Source of the DNA: CAYXVF01 sp964468125
Lineage (GTDB): Bacteria; Myxococcota; XYA12-FULL-58-9; CAYXVF01
Assembly: GCA_964468125.1 (NCBI GenBank)
Contig: CAYXVF010000088.1
Coordinates: forward strand, 1 to 26,039
Length of the DNA stretch: 26,039 bases
Reading direction: 5' to 3'
Part shown: piece by piece, positions 15,892 through 24,624 of the stretch
Position numbering within the stretch: the stretch's first letter is position 1
Layout: every line of letters starts with the position of its first letter
Program-made: the position numbers and the translations under genes
The notes under the pieces: generated by a model
What the model saw: only the letters and a program-made list of their open reading frames with translations
Told to the model about the DNA's origin: nothing
Databases searched by the model: none

Positions 15892-16175
15892 CGTGCGCAC
15901 CTCGCCGCCCGTCTCGACCCCGCCTTCAGCGGTGGACGCCAGCCCTTCGTTATGCTCCCGAAGGAGCTTTTCAAAATCAACGTCGACTGTGGCTGTTTAC
16001 AGCGCTCCTCGTCTCTAGTCCGGACCCGTGGGTGGATCGGTCGATCGGAGCGGTGCGACACGCAACATCCGAGACCTCAACCATCGAATACCTGGATCGA
16101 GGGCTAAGGCCTAAAACGAGGTTCGGTATCTGCTTTCGGACGGCACCTTTCGTCCGATGCCTAGAGACTCGAAAG
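15892..16175. other. Intergenic stretch without a supported intact gene
   Basis: It holds the in-frame continuation of the possible lipoprotein gene (to a TAA near 16107, including FVMLPKELFKINVDCG). An overlapping open frame on the plus strand has an amino-acid composition that does not look like real protein. No RNA gene or clear terminator is seen between the converging 15616 and 16176 genes. Confidence 0.5.
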
Positions 16176-18182
16176 CTAGCGGGAGCTCTGCAGCGCGCCG
16201 ACCGCACGCGGTTCGCCAAAAGGGGTGCCGGTGGCGTCTACACTCGGTAGCTCACAATCAACGGGGTCATCGACGGTTCCACAGGTAGCCGGCGCGGTTG
16301 CCCCGTTGGTTCGAAGAAGCTCGGCAGATGCGCCCATCGCGGGCATGAGAGCCGTCGAGAGGTCACTCCCTTCGGCGTCCACGAAAGCCACGCGCCAGTC
16401 CGTGACCTCGATGACTCGATTACCGACCACGCGGGAGGGCGAGCAGCCATCAGGGCACAGAGCTTGCGGCACCGGCGTGCCATCCAGTGCCGCAATCCCT
16501 GCTTCGTCGAGATCGACGCGAAAAGAATCCACTGCCTCGTCCGCGTAAGCGGGAGAACCTTCGGTGATCAACACGTTATTGAGAAGCGTCTCCGGATCGT
16601 TGTACTCATTGGCCTCTTTGATGATGGCGGTGTTTTCATCGCCACCGACAGCCACAAAGATGTTGTTCACGGCATGAACGACTTTGGTGTCTTGGTCCGA
16701 AACGCTAAGCGCATTCATTAAGAGAGCGTAGCGGTCGTGCTCACCGCTGCCATAAACCACGACGGTATTATGCACGACAAACGCCGACGGCCGACAGTCG
16801 CGCAGCTGAATGCCGTATGACACTGCGTTGTCAGCCGTCGAGGTCGTGTTGATCCTAACCAAGTTGTTCTCTACCCGAAGCGTCGCGAACTCGACGTCGA
16901 AGTCCTGGAGGACCTTCTCCGCGTCGTAGTCTGCGTTGAGGCCCCGGAGAAAATCGCCGCCAAAGAGATCGATGTGATTTCCGCGTACCGTACCGCCGGC
17001 GTCGCTGAGATCGATCGCGTCTTGCGCCCCGGTGAATTGCGAGTCTTCGATGTGGACGGCGGAGCGTGCGACTCGGAGCGCCGTGATCCGGCCTGCGCCC
17101 CCATCGTTGCTCGCGCGAAATTCCGTATCCCGCACCGTGACGGTCGATCCGTTGGTGATGAAGGCGCCGTAGCCTCGCGTGCCACCCTCGCTCCTGACAT
17201 CAAAGTCGCTCTCGATGATTTCGACGACTGAGCCTTCGGCATAGAGTCCGGTGGCCACGAGTCGGTCCGCGTCGCTCACCACCGAAATATCGACTCGGTC
17301 GAGAAAAACGGACGAATCGTCAACTCGAATAGCCTCCACGCGCTCCGCCCCGCGTGCCGCGAGAATCAGGTCGTGCAGGCGCACATTCGAGCAGTCCTCG
17401 ATTCTGATCGCCGTGGAGACACCATCGGCGGTGGCCAGGCGAAGGCCCGAAATCTCGACGCCGTCGGCCTCTTCGAGCCGCAGCGCGGAGGCAAATTGAG
17501 GGCCGAGAATCGTCTCGTACAGGGCCACGTCTCTTTCGGAGAAATCCGGGCTGTAGCCCCCCTCGATGGCCACCCCTGGCGGCACCAGCAGTGCTTCGTC
17601 GTAGGCGCGTCCCGAGTTCCTCGCCGCGATCCTCAGCCGCGAGATGCCAAACGCCTCCGCGAGCCCGAGTGCCGATCGCGGCGACACGAGCGGTGAGTCC
17701 GCCAGGCCGTTTCCGGCCGCGGGGCACGGATCGTCCGCGCAATAGACATGCAACGCTTCAAAAACCCTTGTGAAGGAGCGGATCGCGTTCAGTCGCCCAT
17801 CCGCCAGGAGCGTCCAGAAATAGGTCCCATCAGTGGGTGGCAGGAAGCCAAACGTCTGTCCATCGACCGAACGAGGAAAGCCGGCGACCACATCGGAGAG
17901 ACGCGAGTCACGCGCGATGATGAGCTGCAGGTCTTCCGCGGCAACCGGACCCCACTCGAGCATCACCCGCTCGCTGTAGATTGTGACGCTTCGGTCCGGT
18001 GCCTGCAGTGTGACCACACTCGAACTCTCCGTCGAACGGCACAGGCCCACTTGAACATCACAAAAACCACCACCAGGACACTGCGCGTCTTCGCTACAAG
18101 CGATGATACCGAGGTCTCCCAGCTCGAGGTTGATCGAGCAGCCGCCGAGCAGCGTGACGAGCACACACCATCGCCTAATCAT
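16176..18182 (-). CDS. Right-handed beta-helix lipoprotein, paralogue of the upstream gene
   Basis: 668 residues. The lipobox is LLGGC (Cys15). A Cys-rich module follows at about 27-50 (C..DAQCPGGGFCD....LC), a style common in Myxococcota surface proteins. A fibronectin-III-like segment spans about 55-145. Then comes a long series of short rungs with repeated 'I.d..f/N.i' patterns at about 170-560, typical of pectate-lyase-like beta-helices. The hallmark GGYSPDFSERD is shared with the preceding gene. ATG 18182 overlaps the 3' end of that gene by 8 nt, with GGAG 9 nt upstream. No catalytic motif is identified. It is more likely an adhesin or binding surface protein than a lyase. Confidence 0.85.
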   Translation of the reverse strand: MIRRWCVLVTLLGGCSINLELGDLGIIACSEDAQCPGGGFCDVQVGLCRSTESSSVVTLQAPDRSVTIYSERVMLEWGPVAAEDLQLIIARDSRLSDVVAGFPRSVDGQTFGFLPPTDGTYFWTLLADGRLNAIRSFTRVFEALHVYCADDPCPAAGNGLADSPLVSPRSALGLAEAFGISRLRIAARNSGRAYDEALLVPPGVAIEGGYSPDFSERDVALYETILGPQFASALRLEEADGVEISGLRLATADGVSTAIRIEDCSNVRLHDLILAARGAERVEAIRVDDSSVFLDRVDISVVSDADRLVATGLYAEGSVVEIIESDFDVRSEGGTRGYGAFITNGSTVTVRDTEFRASNDGGAGRITALRVARSAVHIEDSQFTGAQDAIDLSDAGGTVRGNHIDLFGGDFLRGLNADYDAEKVLQDFDVEFATLRVENNLVRINTTSTADNAVSYGIQLRDCRPSAFVVHNTVVVYGSGEHDRYALLMNALSVSDQDTKVVHAVNNIFVAVGGDENTAIIKEANEYNDPETLLNNVLITEGSPAYADEAVDSFRVDLDEAGIAALDGTPVPQALCPDGCSPSRVVGNRVIEVTDWRVAFVDAEGSDLSTALMPAMGASAELLRTNGATAPATCGTVDDPVDCELPSVDATGTPFGEPRAVGALQSSR

Positions 18183-20265
18183 ACTCGTGCGCTCCGATGG
18201 AGACAGGATTCGTGCGGGGAGTGGAATCGATCGAGTCGATCACTGCACCGCAGTCGCGGGGCATCTCGTCGGAGCCGCAAAGCTCGAGGCTCGTGTCGAC
18301 GCCCGAGTCGTCGACGAGATCCACTCGACTCGATGAGACACGCCAGTCACCCTCGTTTCGATTACGAATGAGCTCATCGGCCTGCAAGCCAGTGATCTGA
18401 AGATTACCGGAATAGCGATAGGTCTGCAGGGAGCCCATATCGAAGCACTCCCGATCATCGAACTGAGTGCCGTCCCGGGACATCAGCTCATCGAAGGAGA
18501 CCGGTGTGCCGGTGATGCCGTCCGCCGGAGACGTGGCCGTCACCGTGAATGTCGCGTCTTCGCACGAGAACAGGTTGTTCCGCATGGAGGTGGCTCCGGG
18601 CGTCACGCCGGAATGGACGATGCAAGCTGAGATGGGCGCCGGCGAAGCGTGAATGATGTTGTTAGCGAAGTCCGCCCGTGGATTCTGCGTCATCAGGACC
18701 CCCGCACTCATCACGGTCCCCGTTGCAATGAACGTGTTGTGGGTGATCGTCTGGGGCTCGACGGGGCGGCCGCTGTCGAAGGCGACAGCGTATTGTGCCT
18801 CGGCGAAGATCACGTTGTTGCGCAGGGCAAAGAATTCGCCGGGTTCGCACGACGGGGAGAAGGTCAGCCCCGAACAGGTGCGCCCGAAAAAGAAGGCGCC
18901 CGTTTCCAGGTCGACCGCGCATCCCCGCGTGCCGATCACGTTCCGCTCAATCAGTGCCTGCGGGGCCTCCTTGACCCGAAGTCCGCGGAAGCCACCAAGA
19001 ATGAGTGAGTCGCGAATGGTGCAGTCCACCTCGGAACAGTCGACTCCGGTCTGTTGGCGCGCAGCGTTGGCTGGATCGCCGGGAGGGATCACGCGCACCT
19101 CACTCTGCAGTAAGGTGAGCGATCCATCGAGGCTCGACTTCAGCCCTAGGCCTGCGCTGCCTCCCTCCAGGGTGATTTGCGAGTCTTCCATCACGAGCTC
19201 GCTACGCAGGCCGGCCACGCCGACGAAGCGCGGTGACACCTCTTCGGGGGACCTCGTACGAACTTCGATGAGCGACCCTTCGGCCAATCTTGCCCCTGAA
19301 TCCTCGACGAGAACCGCGTGGAGCTCTTCGGGAGCCTGCGACAAGTCGAGCGCGGTAGCTTCAAAGCGCACGTCTACGTTGAGAAGCTCGACGTTGCTGG
19401 CAGAGCGCAGCACCAACACCGATTCGAGGTGCGATCCCGTTCCCACCAGTGTCAGTCCGTCGAGCACAACGGGCGCTGAGGTTGCGTAGATGAGAGCGGG
19501 CACCGGCGCGTCCGACCGGATTTCCGTCGGATAAGCGTCCGGGTCACGTTCGGAAAAGTCCGGCGAGTACCCCCCCAAGATCGTCAGAGGGCGGAGGATC
19601 TGAATCTCTTCCGTGTAGGCTTCTCCTGCGCCACGACCTGCGATCACAATGGTCGAAGCGTTGGCCACTTCCGCGAGGGCGATCGCACGTGCGAGGCTCG
19701 TTGCAGGACGGGAGCGTGACCCGATGGAGACCGACTCGCCCGACGCACACGATTGTCCAGCCGGACAGTAGACGTAGAGCGCGTCGTCAAAGACGGCAAA
19801 GCTCCTCACTTCGGAGGCGAAGGAGCTATCCGCGCGGCGAACCGACCAGAAATAGACGCCGGGGGAATCGATGGTCGTCGTTGATGAGAGGCCGACTACG
19901 GTTTGCGGGAACCCTGAGAGGGGTTCGGTCAGCTCGGGGTCCGCGGCGATGGTGAGCACATAGCTCGACACCCCGCCCACGCCAGACCAAGAGAAGACCA
20001 CGGGCCCCTTCACGAGCGATGCATCCGCTACCGGCGCGATGCTCTCCGGGCTCTCCGAGGAGGTTCCCGCCGGAACGCAGAACCGTCGACCGTCAGCGAC
20101 GCTCAGGCAGGACAATCCGGAAGGACAGACTTCGCCATCGCACTCGATGACCGCCTGGCCAAGGTCCAATTCAGAGAGGCAACCGATGGCTAGACCACCC
20201 AGGGCAACGGCAGTGAGCCACCTCCGAAGGGCACTGCGAACCGCATCTGCGTAGGAAACTGACAA
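18175..20265 (-). CDS. Right-handed beta-helix lipoprotein with forced TTG start
   Basis: 696 residues. Order of parts: signal peptide to the lipobox LAIGC (Cys29), Cys-rich module at about 42-64, fibronectin-III-like domain at about 75-155, then a beta-helix from about 170 to 600 containing GGYSPDFSERD. It is the same architecture as its downstream neighbour, so they are tandem duplicates that have diverged strongly. An in-frame TAA (20275-20277) lies four codons before a TTG at 20265. No ATG or GTG occurs before the lipobox, so TTG is the only usable start. No Shine-Dalgarno is visible. Weak or leaderless initiation is possible, with TAAACT a few bases upstream as a poor -10 candidate. Confidence 0.83.
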   Translation of the reverse strand: MSVSYADAVRSALRRWLTAVALGGLAIGCLSELDLGQAVIECDGEVCPSGLSCLSVADGRRFCVPAGTSSESPESIAPVADASLVKGPVVFSWSGVGGVSSYVLTIAADPELTEPLSGFPQTVVGLSSTTTIDSPGVYFWSVRRADSSFASEVRSFAVFDDALYVYCPAGQSCASGESVSIGSRSRPATSLARAIALAEVANASTIVIAGRGAGEAYTEEIQILRPLTILGGYSPDFSERDPDAYPTEIRSDAPVPALIYATSAPVVLDGLTLVGTGSHLESVLVLRSASNVELLNVDVRFEATALDLSQAPEELHAVLVEDSGARLAEGSLIEVRTRSPEEVSPRFVGVAGLRSELVMEDSQITLEGGSAGLGLKSSLDGSLTLLQSEVRVIPPGDPANAARQQTGVDCSEVDCTIRDSLILGGFRGLRVKEAPQALIERNVIGTRGCAVDLETGAFFFGRTCSGLTFSPSCEPGEFFALRNNVIFAEAQYAVAFDSGRPVEPQTITHNTFIATGTVMSAGVLMTQNPRADFANNIIHASPAPISACIVHSGVTPGATSMRNNLFSCEDATFTVTATSPADGITGTPVSFDELMSRDGTQFDDRECFDMGSLQTYRYSGNLQITGLQADELIRNRNEGDWRVSSSRVDLVDDSGVDTSLELCGSDEMPRDCGAVIDSIDSTPRTNPVSIGAHEYD

Positions 20266-20277
20266 TGTACGAGTTTA

Positions 20278-20749
20278 ACGCCGCTCGGTGTGTGGCGCCA
20301 ACATTTCAGATCACCCTCCGCCATCGATCACACTCGGCGGAAGAAACGCGGCTCGTGGCGGTACCGGGAGAAGATACATTCCGAAGGGGAAGCGGTACGT
20401 TGCGCTCCCCGCTGCGATAGCGGGGCGAGGCGATAGCAGAGTCGATTTGGCTAGAATCGTAGCGCTCGAGATGAGCGCGCGTTGCTGGAAGAGCGGGATT
20501 GGACCAAACAATCATACGCTTTCGGTTCTTAAACCACGGGGGCCTCGGGATATGGAAAACAGTATCGCGCGAGACGTGGCCGCCATTCTATCGATCGCGG
20601 TTGGCGCGATCGGCATGCTCGCTGAATCGCAGCTTGGGGCCATCTCGTGATGCTCACCCTGTTTATGTTCATTGCCGAAATCGAGAGGCGCAGCCATGGA
20701 ATGGAACCCAATGGTCTTGAGTTCCCCCTCGCTCGACTCACAGTATCGT
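20278..20749. other. Gap of about 470 bp with no supported gene; one GC-rich hairpin
   Basis: The gap separates two minus-strand genes and should hold the promoter of the tandem beta-helix genes. A perfect 7-bp hairpin CCCCGCT-gcgat-AGCGGGG lies at 20407-20425, with no adjacent T-run. A 32-codon plus-strand frame (20552-20650, starting MENSIARDVAAILSIAV) is hydrophobic and ends with TGATG, overlapping another start. It lacks a good ribosome site and I do not call it a gene. Confidence 0.5.
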
Positions 20750-21409
20750 CTAATGCTGGGGAAGCTGCGCCGCGCACTCCGCCCGCAGGCTACGGTATTG
20801 CGCCATGGAGAGCACACCTTCCACAAAGAGCGCGTTCATCAGCGCGAACTGGTCGCGCAACGTTACCGCATCTCCGAACTCCGCCACGAGGTCGAGCTTC
20901 GTCCAGCCCTCGCTGAGCTCACAAGGAGGTGTGTCATCCGGGATGAACTTGATAGCATGGTAGAAAAACACATCCTTGCTCGGATCGGGACCGGCGGTGC
21001 GGCTATAGGGGCCGTGATAGATCGCATCGTCGGTCCAGTCCGGAGCGACCGTACGATCCCCCAGATCTTTTCCGAACAGTGTCCGTAAGCGATAGACGTC
21101 CTTGACCGGTTTCGTGTCTGCGACGAACGCATCGGCTCCGAGCTGACTCGCAGCAGCGAGAAGTGCCTGCGATGCGGGTACCGTGGAAGAGCCACCGGAC
21201 TCGAGCAAGACCGGGCCCATGTCCAGCGCCCCGCTCTCTGGGACGGTCGGGAGGATCCGCGGGACCCGCAACGAGTCGATTTGTTTTTCGTCCGTAAAAG
21301 AAGAGTCCGCGCGCGTCGCAGCCGGGCTTGCGGGCTCCGGCTCGGCTGCAGTCGCGCAGCTCGCGAGGACGAGGAAAAAGGCGACTGCGGTCGCTCGCTC
21401 AGCGCTCAT
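20750..21409 (-). CDS. Predicted lipoprotein, unknown function
   Basis: 219 residues. A signal peptide ends in the lipobox LASC (Cys18), followed by an Ala/Pro/Glu tether to about residue 40. The rest is a soluble domain without recognised motifs. The C-terminal third is helical (LRDQFALMNALFVEGVLSMAQYRSL), with a conserved-looking Cys in DDTPPCELSEGW. The start is ATG 21409. There is no clear Shine-Dalgarno. It diverges from the helicase remnant that begins near 21431, leaving little room for a promoter unless that promoter lies inside the remnant. Confidence 0.75.
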   Translation of the reverse strand: MSAERATAVAFFLVLASCATAAEPEPASPAATRADSSFTDEKQIDSLRVPRILPTVPESGALDMGPVLLESGGSSTVPASQALLAAASQLGADAFVADTKPVKDVYRLRTLFGKDLGDRTVAPDWTDDAIYHGPYSRTAGPDPSKDVFFYHAIKFIPDDTPPCELSEGWTKLDLVAEFGDAVTLRDQFALMNALFVEGVLSMAQYRSLRAECAAQLPQH

Positions 21410-21430
21410 TCCGAGAGATTAAGCCGGTGA

Positions 21431-22350
21431 AGGCTGCGCGACAAGAGCCCGTCGAGCCGTCGCTCGAAACGACGAGAACGCTCGGCCGAAGCGGCCGATC
21501 GCTTGGCGCTCCACCTGAGCCGCGTGGTGAGACGCGCGGTCGACGACCTGCCCGAAAAAAACCGGGTCGCACTGGGCGTCGCGATCGCCCGTCGGCTCGT
21601 CCAGCACCTCGTCGCAAGCAGCTGCGCGTACTCACCAGGACCTATACTGGGTCGACTGAAGCGAAGGCGCTCGACCAACTCTGCGCGCTCGGCGCGGAGG
21701 TGCGCGTCGCTTACGACACCACCTCGACGCGGCTGCACGCGAAGGCCTGGCACTTTCACCGAGACAGCGGCTTTACCACGGCGTACATAGGCTCATCGAA
21801 TCTCACCCATTCGGCTCAAGTCGATGGGCTCGAGTGGAACGTTCGCGTCTCCGGCGCACGAAATCCCACGATCATCGTCGACGAGTTCTGCGTGAGCGTC
21901 GACCACGCCCGCTTCATGGCGCGGGTCTTCAACCAGGCGGGGATCAGGAGCGGTGCCATCTGCGGCACCACGCCGGACTCCGAGCGAAAAGGCGCTCTCT
22001 CACACCTCGCCCGTGGCGAGGTGAACGTCGTGTTTTCGGTGGGTCTCTTCAACGAGGGTATCGACGTCCCGACGGTCGACACCCTCTTCCTTCTCCGTTC
22101 CACCGACAGCGCGACTCTCTTCTTACAGCAGTTGGGACGCGGCCTGCGTCGCCATGAAAGCAAAGGCGCGTGTTTGGTCTTGGACTTTGTTGGGCAGCAC
22201 CGTCGCGAGTTCCCGAATAACTTTCGCCGACAGGTTGAGGAGTTGCGCGTTCAAGGCGACGTCTCGCTCGCCACCTTTCTCGAACAACGCGGCCTCGAAC
22301 TCGAAGATGTTTATGCCAGCAAGCGATCGTGGTCCGAGCTGCGCGAGTAG
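21431..22350 (+). pseudogene. Decayed PLD-nuclease / SF2-helicase / DUF3427 gene reduced to about one third
   Basis: Pieces of one long family are present in order but with blocks missing. (a) In frame 2, about 21431-21625, an N-terminal helical stretch reads RLALHLSRVVRRAVDDLP. (b) In frame 1 from about 21619, the PLD domain has RLHAKAWHF (His codon 21736) and GSSNLTHSAQ, ending near 21865. (c) A scrap TIIVDEF, probably helicase motif II, fuses straight to CVSVDHARF, so motif I and most of the first motor domain are gone. (d) The second motor domain includes NEGIDVP and motif VI QQLGRGLRR (22126-22152). (e) After GQHRREF a jump leads to the far C-terminal LELEDVYASKRSWSELRE. Loss of the ATP-binding motor and the frame change argue against function. 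Confidence 0.82.
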
Positions 22351-22552
22351 GCAACTGGCAAGGGGGCGTCTATTTCTCGGAGGACGCGCGGGCCGATAGC
22401 GAAACCGGCCAGCGTTATCAGCGGCACGTCGAGATGGGGGCTTCGATGGTCTCGCCCTCACGCCCGTGGTGAGCGGGCTCACCGGAGCGGACACTAGTTG
22501 GGCGACCCCCGAGACAAAGAGGCGTCACGTTTTCGAGCCGGATTATTTGAGC
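22351..22552. other. Short gap between the helicase remnant and the oxygenase gene
   Basis: Two plus-strand frames contain protein-like scraps: GGVYFSEDARADSETGQRY at about 22366-22425, and GLALTPVVSGLTGADTSW at about 22450-22505. They are not in one frame and are not recognised. They may be further gene debris. No terminator was found. Confidence 0.35.
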
Positions 22553-23707
22553 TCAAAGAAGCCGTCCGAGGCGTGCAGCGGGAACGAAAGTGTCCACCGC
22601 GATCGCAGGTCCACGGGCGAGCACCCGTTGCCAGTATCGCTCCCCACGCGAAATGATTCGCCCGTCGCTCACTGGGACGTAGCGCTTGATACGGGCGCGA
22701 GTCTGCAACGCGTCGCACATCCGGTCGATCGCGGACGCCCACCGTCCACCCGGAAGATCCAGCGCATCGGCCAATTCCTGTCCAACGAGACGTCGACAAA
22801 ACGCGGACGCAGAAGCGAAGTGAGCATCTCGGAGCCGCTTCTCGAAACGCGTTCGAGCGTCTCGAAAAGGACCGAGTAGGAGCGCACGCGTTAGAGATCG
22901 TGAATCGTCGTCCGGTGCGCCGCGGGTTTTCTCGATCCAGTGCGTCATCTCGAGCGCCTCAGCATAACTCGCCGGCAGGAGGCTTTCCTCCACCCCGATC
23001 ACCCACCCAGCCCAGCGCCAAAGCTGGTAGTACTCCTCGGCTTCGTCATCGTTGACCGCGACGCCCAGATTCCGCACGCCGTCGATGAAGACTGTCGAGA
23101 ACAAAAAAATGGTCCCGAGCATATCGTGCTGATTGATGGGGACCCCCCATAAATCGGAACGCCAACGCCCGCTGGATTCCACCAGTTGACGAACGCGGGC
23201 ATGGATCAGACGGACTCTGAGTGTAATATCGAATCCTTCGCCTCCTGGAGCCATCCCGCCCGGCGTCGCCACAGCGTGGACGAATCGCGTGGTTTCTTGG
23301 AGCCGCCGGTTCGTCGCCGTCTCGAGGCGACCGGAAAAAACCAAAGGCTTATTACCTTGGGGCGACGCATAACCCTCGACGAGCGACTTCACCGCAAGCA
23401 CGAGCCCTCCCCACGCCGCGGCCTTGAAGAGAAGAGTGCCTCCACGACGAATTCGAGCTTCGTTGTACCAGCTTGGACGCGTACGCAGCGTATCGAGGAG
23501 CGCCCGTACTGACGTCGGACCGCCGACTCTATCGGCTGATTGTCGCAAGACGGTGCTCATGTGCTCCGGCGCCACATCGTGAATGACGGCATCGGCTAAC
23601 GGATCCGACCGAAACAGTGCCGGCTCCATGCGCTCGGTCATCCCTGCGTTGCGCCGGCGAAATTCTGGTACTGTCACCAGTCGTGGGTGCGTTGTGCCGT
23701 CGTTCAC
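22553..23707 (-). CDS. DUF2236 oxygenase (MpaB / latex-clearing-protein superfamily)
   Basis: 384 residues from the GTG at 23707. Family signatures, numbered from that start: a GG-rich helical region (GGTLLFKAAAWGGLVLA) at about 89-105; SGRL then TRFVHAVATPGGMAPGGEGF at 125-159; RVRLIHARVR at 164-173; WGVPINQHDM at 187-196; YYQLWRWAGWVIGVEESLLP at 226-245. By analogy with Lcp of Streptomyces K30, the His of RLIHARVR should be the axial haem ligand, and an Arg three residues before it is also kept. The likely role is a b-type-haem oxygenase acting on a hydrophobic substrate, which is unknown. The frame is open to ATG 23812, but codons before 23707 lack the GC-rich third positions of the gene. 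GTG 23680 and ATG 23641 are other possible starts. No signal peptide is seen, so it is probably cytoplasmic. Confidence 0.86.
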   Translation of the reverse strand: MNDGTTHPRLVTVPEFRRRNAGMTERMEPALFRSDPLADAVIHDVAPEHMSTVLRQSADRVGGPTSVRALLDTLRTRPSWYNEARIRRGGTLLFKAAAWGGLVLAVKSLVEGYASPQGNKPLVFSGRLETATNRRLQETTRFVHAVATPGGMAPGGEGFDITLRVRLIHARVRQLVESSGRWRSDLWGVPINQHDMLGTIFLFSTVFIDGVRNLGVAVNDDEAEEYYQLWRWAGWVIGVEESLLPASYAEALEMTHWIEKTRGAPDDDSRSLTRALLLGPFRDARTRFEKRLRDAHFASASAFCRRLVGQELADALDLPGGRWASAIDRMCDALQTRARIKRYVPVSDGRIISRGERYWQRVLARGPAIAVDTFVPAARLGRLL

Positions 23708-24028
23708 CAACAGAAAATAAACGGCAAACAACGGTGAACAACCTTTGCGAGCAGGTTTCGGGTCGCTAATTTCACGATAACATCGAGGTCGTGCGAGCGT
23801 GGTTGATGACATTGATAGTCGGCGCGTGTACGACGGGTGGCGCCGGAACTAGGACGAGGCTTAAGGGCGAAAAGAGCCGTCGAGTGTGACCAGGAATTTC
23901 GGTTCCCTGGCACTAGACCCCGCCGAGGGTAAGACTGAACTCACAGGGTCGTTGAATCGGGGTGGCGCAATCGCGTATTTTCCGTGAAATAGCGCGAAAG
24001 CTAGATGAAAACCGAAAGGGAGATAGTA
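23708..24028. other. Divergent intergenic region with a candidate sigma-70-like promoter
   Basis: The region separates the oxygenase (minus) from the ferric-reductase operon (plus). On the plus strand TTGAAT (23952-23957), an 18-nt spacer and TATTTT (23976-23981) form a plausible promoter about 48 nt before the ATG at 24029. The part nearest the oxygenase is AT-richer than its surroundings. No RNA gene is seen. Confidence 0.4.
24016..24022 (+). promoter_or_regulatory. Shine-Dalgarno AAGGGAG deciding the start of the small membrane protein
   Basis: It lies 6 nt before ATG 24029. It supports that start over the in-frame ATG at 24005, which has no comparable site. Confidence 0.7.
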
Positions 24029-24451
24029 ATGAACCGCCAGTCCATCATGAAATCGCTGTTCTGGCTTTGGGCAGGCTGGCACCTGATTTTTGGCCTGCTC
24101 TCGACCTTCACTCCGAAACTCGGTGCCCAGGCGATCGGCTGGGTCGCAGAGGGTGGCTGGAGCCCCGAGCTGATCACAATGAGTACGCAATATGGCATGA
24201 CCATGGTGTTGCTGGCCGGCGTGTTCGCCATCGCCGCGCTCGATCCGTTGACGTATCTCAGCCTCGTTTGGGTCGCAGTTGCCGAGCAGGTGCTCGGTGT
24301 CCTCTATGCGGGTTATATCTACGTGCTCTACGGGCAGTTGACCATTTCGCAGATGGTCGTACAGGCCGCTATCAACACGGTCGTCGTCGCGCTCTTCGTC
24401 GTTCTCTGGCTCGGGCTTCGCGAAGGCGGCGGCAAGCTGGCGCCTGCATGA
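24029..24451 (+). CDS. Four-helix small membrane protein, first gene of a ferric-reductase-like operon
   Basis: 140 residues. Four hydrophobic segments can be read: about 9-28 (FWLWAGWHLIFGLLSTF), 48-70 (MTMVLLAGVFAIAALD), 74-98 (YLSLVWVAVAEQVLGVLYAGYIYVL) and 105-130 (VVQAAINTVVVALFVVLWLGL). The layout is reminiscent of DoxX- or BphX-like small membrane proteins, but I cannot assign a family. A charged tail ends KLAPA. It is followed after 21 nt by a 48-residue single-span protein and then by the di-haem membrane protein. The tight order suggests one inner-membrane redox complex. Confidence 0.82.
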   Translation: MNRQSIMKSLFWLWAGWHLIFGLLSTFTPKLGAQAIGWVAEGGWSPELITMSTQYGMTMVLLAGVFAIAALDPLTYLSLVWVAVAEQVLGVLYAGYIYVLYGQLTISQMVVQAAINTVVVALFVVLWLGLREGGGKLAPA

Positions 24452-24472
24452 TCGCAGCAAAGGGTTGCATGC

Positions 24473-24619
24473 ATGACACCTGACGATGACGGTGAACATC
24501 AAAGTGCGCCCGCGTCATCAGGGGTCCCGACCTGGGTTGATCGTCACCTGGGGAAAATCATTTTGACCGCAGCCATTCTTTGCGGACTTGGGCTCGTTGC
24601 CCGAGCCTTAGCAGGCTGA
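24473..24619 (+). CDS. 48-residue single-span membrane protein between two membrane genes
   Basis: ATG 24473 to TGA 24617-24619. An acidic, polar head (MTPDDDGEHQ) is followed by a Ser/Pro/Ala stretch, then TWVDRHLGK and one hydrophobic helix (IILTAAILCGLGLVARALAG) at the C-terminus. AAAGGG about 8 nt upstream can serve as ribosome site. Gene spacing is 21 nt before it and 5 nt after, as expected in an operon. Its small size means gene callers may skip it. A role as a small subunit of the following di-haem protein is inferred from position only. Confidence 0.65.
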   Translation: MTPDDDGEHQSAPASSGVPTWVDRHLGKIILTAAILCGLGLVARALAG

Positions 24620-24624
24620 AGTCC

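Noticed and set aside
15885..16250. 121-codon plus-strand ORF
   Set aside because: Arg/Thr/Pro-rich shadow composition and overlap with the 3' end of the beta-helix gene.
20407..20425. GC-rich 7-bp hairpin as an intrinsic terminator
   Set aside because: No T-run follows on either strand, so it is noted only as a structure.
20552..20650. Hydrophobic 32-codon plus-strand ORF with TGATG overlap to another frame
   Set aside because: No convincing ribosome site, no supported partner gene, and the following frame is a shadow of the lipoprotein.
23708..23812. Longer start of the DUF2236 oxygenase at ATG 23812
   Set aside because: Third-position GC drops sharply before 23707 and the residues look non-coding.
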